Shown here: positions 5,964-8,144 of the stretch, piece by piece
Position numbering within the stretch: the first letter of the stretch is position 1
Layout of the letters: each line of letters begins with the position of its first letter
Assembly (NCBI GenBank): GCA_938018155.1
Contig: CALIIG010000230.1
Coordinates: 1 to 8,144 of the forward strand
Length of the DNA: 8,144 nt
DNA from: an uncultured Prevotella sp.
Lineage (GTDB): Bacteria; Bacteroidota; Bacteroidia; Bacteroidales; Bacteroidaceae
Direction: 5' to 3'
Position numbers and translations under genes: made by a program
The notes under the pieces: generated by a model
What the model was told of the DNA's origin: nothing
Seen by the model: only the letters and a program-made list of their open reading frames with translations
The model's database searches: none

Positions 5964-7865
5964 TTACTTTCCGTTCAGAACGTCCCAGCGTGTATTGTTG
6001 GGAGTATATTCGGGTACAATCTCTTTCATCTTACGAACAATAGCCATGCTGTCGAAAGTTTGGGCTATGGCGAACAGCTCTTCGATTTGTCGGAGTACCG
6101 TTTCATAGTCTTTCGGGTCGACTTTGGCAATGCGAATCTTGTCATTTTCACTGGGGAGCGTACTCTCTTTATCCGACAACAGCTCTTCATAAAGCTTTTC
6201 ACCCTGCCTCAAACCGGTATATTTTATCTCTACTCCTTTCGCACCGCTGAGCTTAATCATACGTCGTGCCAGTGAGGCTATTTTGACAGGCTTGCCCATG
6301 TCAAACACCATGATACGGCCTCCCTCGCCATGTGTCCCTGCCTCGAGCACCAAACGACAGGCCTCCGGTATCAGCATGAAGTAGCGAATAATGTTAGGAT
6401 CGGTAACGGTTACAGGCCCGCCGTGCCTGATTTGGCGCTCGAAAATGGGAATTACAGAGCCGTTGCTGCCCAGAACATTGCCGAAACGGGTAGTGATAAA
6501 TTGTGTGGTATTCTGGTGACTGTTGAGCGACTGGCAGTAAATTTCGCACAAACGCTTCGAGCATCCCATCACATTTGTGGGGTTTACAGCCTTGTCGGTA
6601 GAAATCATAACAAAGCGTTTCACGCCGTATTTCACACTTAAGTCGGCTATAATCCTGGTACCAAGCACGTTGTTATAAACGGCTTCGCTGGGGTTATCTT
6701 CCATCATGGGCACGTGTTTATAGGCTGCAGCGTGGAAAACATAATCGGGACGGTAAGTGCTGAAGATGTGTTCCATGCGCTCTTTCTGTACAATACTTAC
6801 CACAATAACGTTGCACTTTACATCGGGAAAGCACTCACGCATCATCAAACGAATATTGTGTTGTGGCGTCTCGGCAGAATCAATGAGTATCATTTCACGT
6901 GGTTTGAACACGGCAATCTGTCGTACCATCTCAGAGCCAATGCTGCCGGCCGACCCCGTTATCAGTACCGTGCTTCCGCTTAACATACGGCCGATGGCAT
7001 CCATATCGACCTTAATTTCGCTGCGTGGCAACAGATCTTCGATGTTAATTTCTTTAAAACTGTTTATCGTTATGCTGCCGTCATCTTTCCATTCTTGCAG
7101 ATCGGGCATCATAAGGATATGTACTCCGTTATCAATTAGCAGCTCCTGCAGATCGGTATCCTTGCGGAACTTCTCGCGTTGTAACGGCGAAACGATAACG
7201 GCTTTGATGCCTTTTTCGGTAATAATTTGCGTAAGGTTTTTATCGGGAGCAAATACATGCTTGCCCATCAGCGTGTGACTGATGGCCGATTGTTCTGGCG
7301 AAATAAAGCCTTCGAAGACATATTCCCACGACTTGTCGGTGCGCATGTTCTTGGCTATGGCCACGCCGCCTTCCCTAATACCGTATATCAGGGCACCCTT
7401 GCGGTTGAGGGAGGTGAGCGAAACGTCAAATAACGCTTTCACAATAACGCGCATGGTCCACATAAGGATGGTGGCAAGGATATACATCAGCAGGATTTGC
7501 CTACCCTGAAGACGTACAAAATGCAAAGGAGCATGGAAGATAATGTAATGAACTATTTCGGCAATGCCACAGCTGAGAAGCTGTGCAAGGGCCACGCGTT
7601 GCAGGTCAACAAACGACGAATAGCGGAGAATGCCGCTATAAGTTCGGAATATACGGAAGCCGATAAGGTTGAAAACCATGTAAATGGCAATCGTTTTCGA
7701 AAGCAAAGCAATATTGCCAAGCGTTACCGCACCGCGGTAATAGAACCAGAAAACAAATATACCAGACAGATAACAAATGGCACTGTCGGCGAGCAATACG
7801 CACCAATAAGGCAGTGAATTTTTACTAAAATACCAGTTCAATAGTTTGTCAAGAACGCGTCCCAT
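5964..7865 (-). CDS. Membrane nucleotide-sugar 4,6-dehydratase (WbpM/PglF/CapD type), 633 aa
   Basis: Enzymes of this type convert UDP-GlcNAc, using bound NAD(P), to the 4-keto-6-deoxy sugar, the first step to deoxy-amino sugars for capsule, O-antigen or glycoproteins. About four transmembrane segments (roughly 18-43, 52-72, 91-110, 123-145) anchor it. A Rossmann-like domain follows (about 153-280, starting GALIYGIREGG), then the catalytic SDR domain (about 298-590): nucleotide-binding TGSAGSIG (303-310), HAAAYKHVP (378-386), ISTDKAVNPTNVMG (421-434), TTRFGNVLGSNGSVIP (458-473) and GLRQGEKLYEELL (551-563). Residues T423, D424 and K425 and M433, which replaces the usual SDR tyrosine, are the hallmark of the large membrane group and separate it from soluble PseB-like enzymes. 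Length agrees with family members of about 590-670 residues. The start at 7865 has no good Shine-Dalgarno (GGAG abuts the ATG). It is the only minus-strand gene visible and carries its own promoter and terminator; no glycosyltransferase genes are in view. UDP-GlcNAc as substrate is inferred from the family. Confidence 0.93.
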   Translation of the reverse strand: MGRVLDKLLNWYFSKNSLPYWCVLLADSAICYLSGIFVFWFYYRGAVTLGNIALLSKTIAIYMVFNLIGFRIFRTYSGILRYSSFVDLQRVALAQLLSCGIAEIVHYIIFHAPLHFVRLQGRQILLMYILATILMWTMRVIVKALFDVSLTSLNRKGALIYGIREGGVAIAKNMRTDKSWEYVFEGFISPEQSAISHTLMGKHVFAPDKNLTQIITEKGIKAVIVSPLQREKFRKDTDLQELLIDNGVHILMMPDLQEWKDDGSITINSFKEINIEDLLPRSEIKVDMDAIGRMLSGSTVLITGSAGSIGSEMVRQIAVFKPREMILIDSAETPQHNIRLMMRECFPDVKCNVIVVSIVQKERMEHIFSTYRPDYVFHAAAYKHVPMMEDNPSEAVYNNVLGTRIIADLSVKYGVKRFVMISTDKAVNPTNVMGCSKRLCEIYCQSLNSHQNTTQFITTRFGNVLGSNGSVIPIFERQIRHGGPVTVTDPNIIRYFMLIPEACRLVLEAGTHGEGGRIMVFDMGKPVKIASLARRMIKLSGAKGVEIKYTGLRQGEKLYEELLSDKESTLPSENDKIRIAKVDPKDYETVLRQIEELFAIAQTFDSMAIVRKMKEIVPEYTPNNTRWDVLNGK

Positions 7866-7982
7866 CTCCGATTTTATTATAAAAGATAAATTATGTTTGT
7901 AAACAGAACGGCTTATACCATTCTGGTCAAAGTGTGTATTAAAACTACCTTATTGGCAGTGCTCTCTAATCATTATTTTGGG

Positions 7983-8013
7983 CAAAATTAAGGAAAATTT
8001 AATAACCATGCAA
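7983..8013 (-). promoter_or_regulatory. Bacteroidetes-type promoter of the dehydratase gene (minus strand)
   Basis: Bases 7983-7990 (CAAAATTA on plus) read TAATTTTG on the minus strand, an exact TAnnTTTG match. ATTG-like -33 bases lie at 8013-8011, with a 20-base spacer. Transcription would start near 7976, giving a leader of about 110 bases before ATG 7865, clearly longer than those of the other genes here. The leader includes the dyad GTTTGTAAAC at 7895-7904. Confidence 0.6.
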
Positions 8014-8144
8014 TAAAAACTATATAATTTTAAGGTCTTTCGTTCGAGAAGGTACGGTTTGTTGTACAATATGCTATGCGATGTATTTCCATACGGGGCG
8101 TGAATGGCTTTGTACAGGCAGTGCTGCGAAGATATAAATACAGA
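8014..8144. other. Unassigned right edge
   Basis: No gene can be assigned. On the plus strand ATG 8076 opens a 23-codon frame that runs off the window. On the minus strand, frames entering from the edge end at 8030 or 8074, and either could be the tail of an upstream gene in the same direction as the dehydratase; a third is open to 7950 but would cover the likely promoter. There is no recognisable protein motif, tRNA or terminator in this piece. TTGTACAA at 8062-8069 is a short palindrome. Confidence 0.3.

Noticed and set aside
5811..6275. Plus-strand frame of 154 codons
   Set aside because: It spans the dehydratase terminator and the antisense of its conserved C-terminus.
6330..7817. Several plus-strand frames of 68-173 codons opposite the dehydratase
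   Set aside because: They are antisense shadows of a gene with every expected motif.
1..8144. CRISPR arrays, tRNA or rRNA genes, insertion sequences, integrase sites
   Set aside because: I found no regularly spaced repeats, cloverleaf-like segments, transposase motifs or terminal inverted repeats with target duplications.

Overview
The window looks like chromosomal DNA of a Bacteroidales bacterium, most likely Prevotella or a close relative (inference from sequence style, no database search). Supporting signs are Bacteroidetes-type promoters (a -7 box of the form TAnnTTTG ahead of three genes), A/T-rich leaders without Shine-Dalgarno sequences, exported proteins with typical Sec signal peptides, and the kinds of genes present. 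It holds five clear protein genes (one cut by the left edge), one probable 46-residue membrane peptide, four good intrinsic terminators or large stem-loops, and two intergenic stretches of more than 300 bases rich in short repeats.

Layout. Bases 1-662 (+): C-terminal part of a beta-lactamase-like serine hydrolase, followed by a terminator (741-787). Bases 881-3130 (+): exported family 3 glycoside hydrolase with its own promoter, followed by a 15-bp perfect inverted repeat. Bases 3131-3551: noncoding, with several dyads and motif copies. Bases 3552-3692 (+): tiny single-span membrane protein, 18 bases ahead of an exported beta-propeller lactonase (3711-4802). Bases 4803-5166: noncoding, with repeats, a strong terminator, a tandem 11-base repeat and the promoter of the next gene. 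Bases 5167-5706 (+): small exported NlpC/P60 peptidase with terminator. Bases 5964-7865 (-): large membrane nucleotide-sugar 4,6-dehydratase, convergent with the peptidase, with its own terminator and a divergent-side promoter near 7983-8013. Bases 8014-8144 could not be assigned.

The genes do not form one evident pathway. The hydrolase, glycosidase, lactonase and peptidase are each separated by terminators or long gaps and are probably separate transcription units; only the small peptide and the lactonase look co-transcribed. The common theme is the cell envelope: three proteins are exported by visible signal peptides (sugar trimming, lactone or sugar-acid chemistry, peptidoglycan cleavage) and one is a membrane enzyme making deoxy-amino sugars for surface glycans. 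There is no SusC/SusD pair, so the GH3 gene is not visibly part of a polysaccharide utilisation locus.

I found no clear new defence or mobile system. The items most worth a second look are the small membrane peptide beside the lactonase, a recurring TATAAT-(2-3 nt)-GGTGTAAA motif in two intergenic regions, with a foldable segment offering alternative pairings, and a TTTACCC-type repeat shared by the same two regions.
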